From Datnioides undecimradiatus (taxonomy: Eukaryota; Chordata; Actinopteri; Lobotiformes; Datnioididae), in assembly GCA_008933995.1 (NCBI GenBank), contig WARS01000033.1, positions 1,738,501-1,802,500 of the forward strand: 64,000 nucleotides of DNA, written 5' to 3'. Both the position numbers and the translations under genes were made by a program. Position 1 is the first letter of the stretch. Each line of letters begins with the position of its first letter. The notes below the pieces were generated by a model. It was not told where the DNA came from. It did no database searches and worked only from the letters and a program-made list of their open reading frames with translations. Shown piece after piece: positions 39,201 to 51,200 of the stretch.

Positions 39201-42200
39201 CCACTTGTGCATAGATCTTACCATAAGTAATTAAGGGTTTTACAAATACAAAACAGTGACAGGAGTGGGTGAAGGCAAAACCAATGATATGACCACAGAG
39301 CAGACAGTGGTAGACTGCTGGAATGTCCCACAGGTCGTTATTATGAACATGAGGCTGGACACGCAACCTGCCAACATCCCAGAAGCACCAGTTCTTATTT
39401 ACTGCTGGATAGAATGTTCAGTGCTGACCCGATAAAAAGATTAACCGGTACTTTACAGTGTTTGTTTATGGTCGTTGGAGCTGTCGGGTTGTCTCACCAC
39501 ACCCCAAGTGCTCTGAACAATGGCTGTGCTGATGGTAATGCTGGCAATTTCCCTGTTTTTTTGCAGGTCACTGCCAGGGGATTCGCCCCATTGTTGCAGT
39601 TTGCCTACACTGCTAAGCTGTTACTCAGCAGAGAAAACATCCAGGAGGTCATCCGCTGTGCCGAATTCCTGCGCATGCACAACCTGGAGGACTCATGCTT
39701 TCGCTTCCTGGAAGCTCAGCTACGCAGCGAGGAGGATGGCTTGCTACTCTGCCACAAGGTGGCAGCGGAGGTGAACAACTCAGAGGACGAGAACATGCAG
39801 TCAGAGGTGGAAAGGCCGACCTCCCCCAGGGCGCGGCGATGTGCTGATGCCCTCACCTCCTTTCGCCACCCTGACGATGATCGGTTAGCAATGGCTGTGC
39901 CCAGTAACTTCATGGAAGGTCGGCTGGACTTTGATCGGCATGGAGCATCAGACCTGCCACGATGCCCCAAGTACAGGAAATACCAGTGGGCTTGCAACAA
40001 GCACAATAATGACACCTCCTCAGACACCAGTACCTCAGGTTTTCCAAGCACATTAAAGGAGAGCACCATTAGTGGGGCAGTGCCGGGTCAGGGCAGGCTG
40101 CCTTTGACCCAGATCAAAGTTGAACCACAGGCAGAGGAAGAGGCCATCTCATTGTGCCTGTCAGGAGATGAGCAGGACATCAGGGACAAGGACAGTGTGA
40201 CAGCCATGGAGATGGATAACCCAATATCTGTGGAAAGAACCAAGAGAACCAAGTCCCCTTCCTGCCTCCGAGCCTTCTTCAAGAAAGGGGTGGACCTCCC
40301 CAGTCTGCCCAACACATCACAGCAGCTATTCGCCAACAGACTTGTCTGCCCCCAGGACAAAGGAAACTCTCAGGGAGATCATAAAAAAGACTTCAGGCCT
40401 TTCACTGGGGAGCTTGGTCTGTCTGTTACATCCCCAAAGGACATGGACGGTTTCCCTGCAGGGTTGTCCCTCAAGTCTGCTTCCTGCGATGGGGTCTGCA
40501 AACAGGAAGTTGAGCTAGACCGCCGTAGTGTCATATTTTCCAACCGTTTGGGAACCCCAGCGCATTCCTACCCTGGTGGGAACTCTTTGGAGATGGAGCT
40601 CACTGAGCACATGCCAAAGGGCGTGTGGGCTGGAGCAAGCCAGTCCCTCCCCACCTCCCAGACCTATTCTCCCAGCACCACCTCCTCTGAGACCCCAATT
40701 CTATGCCGCCCACGACCCAACACCAGCTGCCCAGTGCCAATCAAAGTGTGCCCACGTTCGCCGCCTTGTGAGACACGCACCAGGACTTCCAGCTCCTGCT
40801 CCTCATACTCTTACGCGGAGGACGGCAGTGGAGGTTCTCCCTGCAGCCTGCCCCAGTTTGAGTTCTCCTCCTCGCCCTGCTCCAACGTGGCTCGCTGCCT
40901 CAATGTGGACCAGCAGGAGCAAAGCGTGGGAGGGGATGCCCTTTTTAACCAGGTGCGACCGAAGATCAAATGTGAGCAGTCCTATGGCACCAACTCCAGT
41001 GATGAGTCAGGCTCCTTCTCAGAGGGAGACAGCGAGTCCTGCCATGTACAAGAGCGAGGACCAGAGGTGAGTGTAAAACATTGTCTTTCACATGTAACAC
41101 ACAATGTAGCCATCACACTCAATTCCACCATGGCTAATTATATCGCAGTGGCCTGCTCTCCAGGTCTGCATTAGTAGTCATTAAATCATCATGTAATTGA
41201 AGCAGGAGTGTTCAGTACAAGATTTACAGCACCACCAAAGGGCACAGATGTGCTTTGATATTATTAATCTGCTTTATGCACTGCTGGAGATCAGTGTAAT
41301 GAGTCTGAATATTTGAGCCCAAATGCACCGGGACAGTCTAATTGCAGGAGGCTGTGGTGCTTTTTTTTTTTTTTTTTTTTTTTAAGACTGTAACTGGTTG
41401 ATCGTCTTAGCTGAGAGCAGTGTGCATAAAAGAAGAACTTCAGGCGATAGAAGGGTCACGATTCCCCCAGGCTAGAACTGCCCTCTGAAGTGATTCCCTC
41501 TGGCTCTCTGTGTCTCCCTGCTAGTGCCAACTAACCCAACTTCATTACTCCATCCTAGCAAGAACAGTGGCATCTATAACCCGCCTATAAATATGTGTAT
41601 GCTCATTCTCAGAGTAGCGTAGCCGACTGGCATTTCTGATCTATCAACAATTAGCTGTGATGCCCAGCTGCGGTGAATGTCTGCGGTGGGTCACAGAGGG
41701 ATTACAACCAATACATTGCAGTAGCAATGTGCTACCGCCATAAAGTTTTAATTGAGCAGGTGCTGCAGTGAGTTGAATGTGAGTGGGCGAGAGGTTCATC
41801 TTGGTCTCATGACGGGACTGTAACGCAGCTCGACAGTGCTGACAAGGATGAATAGCCAATCCTCTAATCATCCTCCCCTAATCCACCTGGGCAGACGTCC
41901 TCCAAGCTGCAGACTAGACGACTGTTGTTGTTTACTGGGTAAAGATCAGTGAGGGACCCTGTAATTCACAGACGGAGCACAGTGCAGGTGTAATAACATC
42001 AAAATGAGCAGATTTCCCACCTGAGGCAAAGTGGAAGACAATAAAATCAATTCACAAAGAGTAGCTTTGCTTCCTTTGTAGCGCTGCTGTTTGCCCACTT
42101 CAATGATTAAAATTTCCATCTGCCTCTCAGACCTTTCACTAACACGTGCTTCCGCTGTCTATCTCCAATATGTCTTTCAAATACTGTTATTAGCTTGGAA

Positions 42201-45200
42201 AAGGCACTCTCCCTGGTTGGGATTTGAAATGCTTTTAAAATAAATTATACATCACTACAATCAGTTGTGAGGTTTTCACATGACACTACCATTGTCATGT
42301 GACTTTCTCTAGACATATGTTGGTTGTTCCGGAGCTTGAACTTGTGGCCTTCTGGCTCCACAAGGCTCCGCGCATCACCAGGCCATCTTGACTCCTGTGA
42401 TATTACATTCAGCGGAGGTGTAGGCAGAATTATTTTTGATGAGCTTGGCGGAGAGAGAGCTGCTCTAAGTGCACAGAGGGAGCAGAAAGGGAGAGATGGA
42501 GAAAGTGGTACGTTGCCATGGTGATTGGATTCACAGAGCAAGTCGGTGTGTTGCAAGGGTTGGAGCTACATGACAAGACTGTGCTTTTCCGTGAAAATAA
42601 TTCAGTTCCCCTGCACAAACGGAGCTGCAAGATAAAGAGGCTCAGCAGTAATGTGTAATTATTACCTCCATAGCGCGGCACACAACACCCATCGCCATCA
42701 GATTTATGAGCTTTTGAAGGGCCTGCTGTACGCGGTGCCGTAAATTATGTGGAATTGATTTACAGTGCTGAGCTATCAACTGGGAGAGCAGCCCAAAAAA
42801 TGACTGGGAGACATTTCAGTTCCCTTTGTCACTTCTTTGTGTGGGTATGACTGTGTTTATGTATGTGTGTGTCAGCCATTGTAGGCGCTCCATTACTCCA
42901 CACAATATCCCCTGTCAAATCTGCTACACGGGGGTTATCTGCCAGCGTTCCACTCACTATCACAGGCTGCTGATAGCAATTCTTCATGAGCGAATGTTTC
43001 CCAGAGCTGCCTGCCCTCCAGTCTATTGCAGTGGTGGAGGTCACAGAGAGGTACTGACAAAATGAAGCTCAGTGCTCGGTTACTCCCCCTTGGCCTTTAT
43101 GTGGTGAAGAAATGCTACCTCATGCTTCCTGGGCCACTCTTTTTCCTTCCAGCCCTCTCTATAATCAGCCATACAAACAAACACAGGGAGAGGGCTGGCC
43201 TCGCTGTGTTTGCAGAGCAAATGGCAGAGGGGGGAAAGCAGCTTTGGTAAAAATAGCTGCAGCCCAGGACTGTGGACTGGACACAATGAGTCCCGATGAG
43301 GAAGGAAGTTGTTAAAGTGCAGGCCAGTCTGACCGAAGCCTCGTCATTCAAGGTAGCCAGAGTCACTTGAGGTCTCTGGGCAGCTCTGGCTCTGTGGTTA
43401 TGGCCTATTGCGTTTATATGAGCCACATCTTTGTAGAGAACTATCAGCAACTTCACACGGCAGACAGCGCAGTCACCTTTAAAGACAGACGAAGCAACGC
43501 TTGAAAGAAACGGAGCATAGTCTTCAAATGTGGGATTTTTAGATATTGTTCCACTGTAGTTCAGATCTGTCTTATTATGACAGTGTTCTCTTTTACTGCT
43601 ACAGTGGAGATCTGTCTCGCCTCCTACACAGCTACAGTAATGGAGTTAGCTCTAATTATGTTGCACTTCAAAGAAAGTCATGTATAGTCTGGAGTGGAAA
43701 AGCAAATGTTCTGGGAATTTCGCAGCTCCAATATTCCTACAAGATATTTGAGGAAAAGGTGAAATTTAAAATAAAAAAATGAGGATTGAAAGTTTTAAAA
43801 CACTCCAAATTCAAGTGTCAGTTGGGAGTTGGGAACATGGAGGCTTGGAATAGGATGAGACTGTTTCCAGGAATTGTTGACTGTTATATTAAATGGAGTT
43901 GACTAAGTGGAAAGAAAGAAAGTTCATAAGCACGTGCATTAGAACTTAAAGCAGTACACTTCTGGGGCAACATCTCATCATTACCACTAAATATTCATTA
44001 GCAATAAAACACATTCTGTGCCAGTTCACTAACTTTATGATCCTTTCTTCTTGTGGCACCATCGTACACTGTTTCAGCCTTCACTGTTAGCTCACAAACA
44101 TTGGATCTCACAGCAGCAATAACAGTGTCTCTGTTCAGTTCACTTTATGAGCAGTTATTATTGTTGTGTATCTGACATTTAGTCAGTTCACTGACTCTAT
44201 AGCTCCTCACTGCTGTAAGCTAATGTTACGCAGGCTTTCGCTAATTCCCTTGATTAATTTGAGCTCTCAGTCAACAGCTTCTCAAGTCAGTGAGGGGATC
44301 AGGGCGTGCAACTACACAGGTCTGAGCTGAGGCTCTGTAGGCAACCACGCGCCCAACTGCAAAGGACAGCCAGAAGAAGGTTTTGACTGCTGGAACGTTA
44401 CCACTGCAACCAGCAGAGAACGTATCACGCATCTCGACGCAGCACCATTTGTACCTCGGTCTGTCTCCTCCTCTCCGTACAGCTCTTAGAGGAGCTCCAG
44501 CTCCTGGCTGCAGCGTAGGCGTTGAGCTCATTCTAGCGTATCGTCTGGCCACAGCGTTGCAAATATTGATCTCAGAGCGAGTGGGAGGAATGAGGAAGTA
44601 GTCCTGATACATCAGCACATTGTTTGTTTGTTTTTTATCAGGCGAAACATGAAATAGAATGAACGTGTGACAGGAAGTGCACAGACCTTAATATCAGTTC
44701 TGCTACCCTTGCACAATACCAGAGAACCTTTGCTCTACTCCAGATATGATGTGGCTGTGGTCTGAGTTTGAGCTGCCATTCATAATGTTTGCTGTGGAGC
44801 TGTTCGCTAGTTTTAGTCATATCCACCAGTGATAGTGTGCATGTGCACAAAATCCTTTAAGCTCGTGCCTTTTTCAAGCAATGTTATCTGTTCGTCCGCA
44901 GACGCTATGTGGCGTTTATTAAAGCGACATGACAACATCCATCAGTGTTAGCTGAGAAAGAAATGTGTTTTTTAAATGATGTAGCAGAATCCAAACATGG
45001 CATGGCAACAAATATTTGATGATAAGTGTAGCTGCATGGGAGTAGCTGTTAAACACAAAGAACTGAAAGAGCCAGGAAGTCTTGTTTGCACACAGTTTGA
45101 TATATGGAAGGAGACTTATTCAAGCTTCAAATTAGGGGCATGTTTGCCCATTCATTTCCCTCCCAAATCTATATTTAACAAGGGCGATGCAAAAAATGTA

Positions 45201-48200
45201 CTTATGGTAACACAGGGAACACTTATTTTGTAGCCTACGGAGCGCGCAGGGGGAGAGGAGCACTGTTTACACACCAGTTTTACTTTGAAATCTATATTTA
45301 CCCAGCTTGATGCATGTACAAAAATGTAGTAACAAGGTAATGAGATACAGCGTCTCTTCATTACCCCCCAAATCGCCCCTGGAGTATGCACTGCATCGCT
45401 CTGGAGCACTGAGTGGATTGGGACAAATATAGAGACCAAACAGAGAAGACTGTGCACCCCTTTTTGTCAGAGAGGTGGGGAGTGTGTGTGTGTGTGTGTG
45501 TGGTGTGTGATCAGGATGGAGTGGAGATTCCCAGGACGCTGCTGCAGCTGGGCTACAGCAAACCGTCCAGTACGTGGGCCCTCAGGGTCAGCTGGGGCAC
45601 AGAAAGGTCTCTATTCCCCTGCAGGGCCTGACATCCTGCAGTAGCCCTGCGTCCTGAGGAAGCACTGAGACATTTAGCGTCCGGCTACCTTGCACTGGTA
45701 ATCCGCAAGATTCTTGTTGTGTTGATTTTGGCTACGTTGCCGCAGCTCGGTGGTCATTTCCCAGAAGTATCTTGGCAATCAAACAGTGTGTCCAGTACTA
45801 CGAGTTTTGTTTGTTGGTGTTGTTTTCTGTCCATGCAGTTTGACACATTTTTCCAAGCTAATTAGCGTTGACTCCAAACAAACTGCAGTTGCTGCTGCCA
45901 GTGATGTTTAAATCATCGGAGGAGTTTTCCATGGAAAGATCTGCATGTCACTCAAAATTCCCACAACAATGAAGCCTTTTCATGTGCATGTACAAATAAA
46001 TCTGGTACACGATTGCCTCATTCAGCAAGACAGCAACAAAACAGTCACTCATTTATCTGAGAGGGCTGCAGACTGTAACCCCCCGCACAGAACAGTTAAA
46101 GCTGAACCTCTCTGCGTTATCTTCATTAAGATCTGACTCAGGACATGAGTGTGTGTGTGCTGCTGCTGTTTTAATCCCATTTACAAGCATGTGAGATGTA
46201 ATGGTTAATTACAGAGAAACAGAATTCTACATCTCATCTTGCAAGATAAAATCTCATTTTAGTTCCGATTAGATACGGGAGCAGGTAATAGACAGACCTG
46301 CACCAGAGGTGTCAGGTAGCAATCATTTTAGAAAATTGCCTTGGCGTTTAAAGCGCACTGCCAGTCGATCGCCCCGGGCGTCCGTGTGGAAGTGCTGCCG
46401 ATAGAAAAAGTGCTTTTTTTATGTGGGAATGAAGTGCTAAAGCTTCAGAGTGGGTCAAGAGCCTGCAGGTGAGCGCAGAGCACAGTGACCCCTCCCGGTC
46501 CGGGTCATCCATCGAGCCGTCCCAACCTGCCTGTCCTCACCTCAGGTCTGCACCTGCTGCAGGCTGCCAGCTGCCCAGCCTCACACACACTGCAAAAATA
46601 TCCTACTTAACCAGTCCCACTCAAACCTGTTTCACACACGCACGTTTTACAAGTGCCAGCGCTTCAAGGATTTACCTGAACCACATCATCATCAGCGTTT
46701 TGAGAAATAGGTTTACTTCCTGACACTGAGGCGACTGAAAGATGTCGGTCTCAAGTCTGTTTTTCAAATACACAGCTGGATCCAGGATGTGGTTGGCCTA
46801 GCTTAGCACATAGGTGTGTCGCTGTTGTTGTGGGGAGTTACACAAACAATAGTTTATTCATCCACTCAGTTGTTTTTTTGCCAGCCATCTGTTTGTTTGT
46901 CTCAGCTGTGGTGTAGCTTGGCAGATTAAATCGGGCAGGTTTTGGTTTTGCTCTCTCTTCAGGCATGATGGCCTAACCTGGTGACCTCACCATGACAACA
47001 AGTCTCCACGAAGCTGCAACTGGCTGTTCATCAACAAATAGCTCCAGCATGTGACCTCTGCTAAGGCTGTTCGCATACTATGCACACCCAGGATAGCTGT
47101 TTAACTCTATTTCCAGTCTCTATGCTAAGCTAGGCTAACCACACCCAAAATATCAGAGTGAATGTGTTTCATATTCAGTTGTCTTTGTTCCCTCTGTGGT
47201 TTTAGCATCGTAAGGAGGTCATAATATCACAGATAGCACAAAAACATGACAGAGTTCATCCACAGTTTAAGAGAATCAAACCCAAATAGCACTAAAGCAG
47301 AGTGTACCAAAGGAAAAACCCCTCAGCAGGTGAAATGAATGTCTCACTTGTCACATGAATATTATTATGAGAGTGAATTTGAGACTTTGAGACATCCGTT
47401 ATTTTTTAACAGTGCACGGTGTCGGGGCTGAGGCCCGGCACAGCGATGGTCCTGATAACAGATGAGCCCTACTTTTCACTCTGTACCCCACTTGCAGCAT
47501 AATGACCGAAAAGAAGGGGAGTGACTGAGGGAAGGGAGGAGGAATGAAGAGAATTGTGAAAGAAATGTAAATCCAGAACAGTTGGGTGTGAATTTATGAC
47601 CACCGTGGAAGCGTACTCTGTCATCCCAGCCTCGCTGCTGAACTGGTTCTCGTGGTGGAGTCGGCTAAATTTAGCCGTCCCCTGCGTACCGGTGACTGCT
47701 GGATGAGGGGGAGAAAGAAACCATCACAAGGTCGCAGTGTCTCCTTCCCCCTTCTTTTTCTAGCCTGGTTTGGTTCCATCAGAGCGTGTGGTGGGAGCGC
47801 TCACGCTCCTGTGGTCCACCAGCTATCTAATCACAAACATTTAAGCTTTAGATGAAGCTGGCAGCTCGCGTTGTTTATAGGTTTCCTCGCGCCTCTCTTT
47901 GAGGCTGGAGTTGTCATGCCCTGGCAAAGTAGCGGGAGCCTTGTGTGGCCTTGAAAGCTCGGGCCATTATTTATTCATGTGTCTGCATGCAGATGTCGAG
48001 CTGAGATGAGAAATAGGGCTCCTGGCGGCTCAGAGGGCTGCACTTCTAATGAGGAAACTCAAGCCATTTTCTCTCCCAGGGATAGATTGACATCTAGATT
48101 TGCTCTTCAGTGAGGAGTAATTTCAATTCTGTCATGAGTAGGCACCTTGCTTTATCCCCCTGAGTGCGGCGCTTACACCAGGTGACGCCTCAGCCGCCGC

Positions 48201-51200
48201 TGTGTACCGTCTGGTGGAGCAACAGAGCTGGGCTGCCTCCGCTGCAGCCTGTGCCTGCAGTCGTCTGAGCTGTTAAAGGTCCCCGGGGAGCACGTGGCCC
48301 CCGCTTGAGCCGCCAGGTACAGCGGGAGTGAGGAGTCGCATCGCTCACTCTCCTCTCTCCTCTTCCTCCTTTGTTTGACTTTGTTCTTCCTGCGCTCCAC
48401 AGAGGCAGCCACAGGGAGGGAAAGGGAAAGGGAGAGGAGAGCTGCAGCTCCTCTCATCTCTGCCAAGCTCTCCAGCTGTCTTCCTCTGGCTCTTTGTTAT
48501 GCCTCCACTGCTTCACTCGCTGCCTAAAGCTACAGCTCCCTGGTGCACAAAGATACCGCTGGGGTGGATCTGCCTATGATGTGCTTATCATAAGGTTTGC
48601 CATCACCTGAGGGAGAGAGGCTGACTTATTGTTGCTCTCCAAACTGAGAAAAAGAGAATAAACACATACAGCCTTGATATGTGCTCGTATCAGTGAGGAG
48701 ATACCACACAGCTTTTTGATTCTGGTTTACTCTGCCAAATCACTGCTGCATTTATTCCACTCATTCTTTTGTTCCGCAGCCTGTGAGGACTGCTGCTAGT
48801 TGCCCGTGCAGATATTCATGCCCCCAGAAATCACCTGACACTGATTTGGATCTGGATGACAAGTCACTGCCCCCCTCAATCTGTCGCACTGGCACCCTTC
48901 CAGGTGAAAGGGACAGAAGGAGAGGGACTCTTTTCTTGCATCACCTTTTCCCCTCTGCTTGAGAATGTGCTACATGTTAGATATGAGGCAGAGAAAGGGC
49001 TGAGGGCTCGCCACATCCTGCTCTGTGAGGCCTGCGGAGCAGTGCTCTATTGCCACCTTGTGGTAAAATGTGGTAACCGTCCTACGGCAGCAAGGCACAG
49101 TGATGCAGTGGCTCACCCTGTAAATTCCCCTCTGTGTCACCGGTAAATTTAGCCATAATCTGTCATTAATCCCCCACACTGCATCACACAGGAGGGGTGC
49201 ACCCGGAGAGCAGACGTGTTAGAGATGAGTCAAAGTCTATGATGATTAAGTAAAGAGCAGTTTCATTTGACATTCTTTTAATTCAGTAAATTACATCTGC
49301 ACTCACTTTATTATTTAATCACTTCATTTTGGTTCCTGTCTGGAATGTTCATGAAAACAGGCTGTGTCCTTTGAAAAATAGATCATCCACTGTTTCTGTC
49401 CTCTAGAGCAAAGCATCTGTGATAAAAAGAAAAAATAGAGTTAATGTCACTTTGTGTTTTCTCCCTTTACTGAGACAGGTCCAGACCAAGCTCTTTAGAT
49501 TAATTACACCCAACAGTTCCGCCATTGCCAAGCACTTGGTGACAGAAGCGAGGAGAAACTGCCTTTAACAGGCACAAACTTTGGGCAGAGCCTGGCTCTA
49601 GGTGGACGACAGACTGGGCGGAAAGACGAGAGAGAGACAGACAGACAGAGAAAGAGAGAGAGAGAACACACAGCAGCACAGTAAAAGGTCTACATAAGGA
49701 TAAAATGACAGGTCATGCTAGTACTAAATGTGCCCCTTCTGTACATTTGTATAATGCAACCGTCAGGATTTATAAATTCAGAGTCTGAATAGAAAGATTA
49801 GTCATGACCATGCTCAAACGATGTAAACTCAGATGATTTCACTTCCTGCTGTTGGCTGGACCTTTCCTCAGGTCAGTGGAGGTGTGTGCAGGGTGGGTGT
49901 GGCTTTGTCACACCTGTCACCAACGTTTATTACATGTTTATGTGAACAGAGGGCTAATCAGCCAGAATAAGTGAAAACACCTGTGTGAGTGTCCAGAACC
50001 TTTATGATTCATTATTTAGTTTTTTTATTTCAAGAAACCGATTTATTTGATCAATTCATCATTGTTTTTAATGTAAAGTGTTAAGTGTTAAATCATGCCA
50101 GAGGCAAACTTCAGACTGGATACAGAAGGAACACTGGACTTCAGTCCACCTGCTCAGTCATGATTAAATTCCATCCATCTGCTTGTTTTCTCTCTGTTCC
50201 AGGTGAAGCTGCCTTTCCCCGTAGATCAGATCACAAATCTTCCACGGAACGACTTCCAAATGTTGGTGAAAATGCACAAACTGACCTCGGAACAGCTTGA
50301 GTTCATCCACGACGTGAGGCGGAGGAGTAAGAACCGCATCGCCGCACAGCGCTGTCGCAAGAGGAAGCTTGACTGCATCCTGAACCTGGAGTGTGAGATC
50401 CGAAAACTGGTGAGTCGACTGTTTCCACCAACACTAACCGTCCCCAGCTGTCATCTGTCCACGGCGCTCTCCTCTCCTCATTAGACAGCTCGTCATCATC
50501 ACGGTGACCTCAGCCAGCCCCTGAACAAAGCGCAGGGAATGACGATGCCATGCGCTTGCTCTCAGATGGGCTGGAACTGTTTCAGACTCCATTCTGTCAG
50601 CACTTTTACACCGACAGAACACCCGCTAGTCGCCATGCTGAGTGTGTGCAGCAGTGTGTGGGCTGCAGGCAACAGTTTTACTGTGGCGGGTTTGAAACTG
50701 AGAGTCTGATTTGTTGTGTCAGCCTTGGAAATGTTACAGCAGTCTGTTAGAGTCCCATGAGAGTAATAACCATAAACCAGTTACTGCGAAGCACCTTTCA
50801 TAGATGAAATGCAGCTTCAGAGACCGGCCTGCTCCAGCTGTGTGTGGAGCGAGAGAGGGTTTTAATTCCCAACCTGACAGTCGATCACCTGATAACACAA
50901 GATAATAACATGAGGTGTCAGTGCAGCATGGGAGAGACCTGTCCTCAGTGTGCTGCTGCTGGAAGTGACGGCAGACAGTCCACAGTCCCCGTCGCTGAAA
51001 ACAACCCGACATCTCTGTGAGTCACTGCTCAGTAACAGTCCCTCTTTGCGTTTCCATATTGTGAGGAGCTCATAGAGGGAAGTTTGTGCTAAATCAGACT
51101 ACTGGAACCTCATATTTACCTCAGGTGAAATTTTCCCATTATTTCCATTGGAAATTTAATTTTTAATGGCCGGTATGAACAGGAGGAATCACTGTAGCGA

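Larger units (their letters stand above)
27856..39566 (+). other. bach2: bach2 intron between coding exons 1 and 2 (11,711 bases)
   Basis: It is bounded by GTACGT and TTTTTTGCAG. It contains several microsatellites (29345, 30262, 32768, 36122-36241), a degenerate ACTTGAGTAAAAGT-type repeat near 30120-30240, and a stretch at 34300-34375 with a perfect octamer. The open frames in it are microsatellite-driven or lack coding features. Most of the rest is unique sequence in which I see no gene. Confidence 0.9.
41067..50202 (+). other. bach2: bach2 intron between coding exons 2 and 3 (9,136 bases)
   Basis: It is bounded by GTGAGT and TTCCAG. It contains a 23-base T run (41361), an X-box-like RFX site next to ATTGG (42512), a GT array (45482), an oppositely oriented pair of fragments of one teleost repeat (46697-46813 and 47094-47145), a CpG-rich patch near 48170-48560 and a GA-rich stretch near 49620-49665. 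No additional exon is supported. Confidence 0.9.

Noticed and set aside
39414-39566. Open frame extending bach2 exon 2 to the left
   Set aside because: A TTTTTTGCAG acceptor and the exact BTB junction at VTARGF show that coding starts at 39567.
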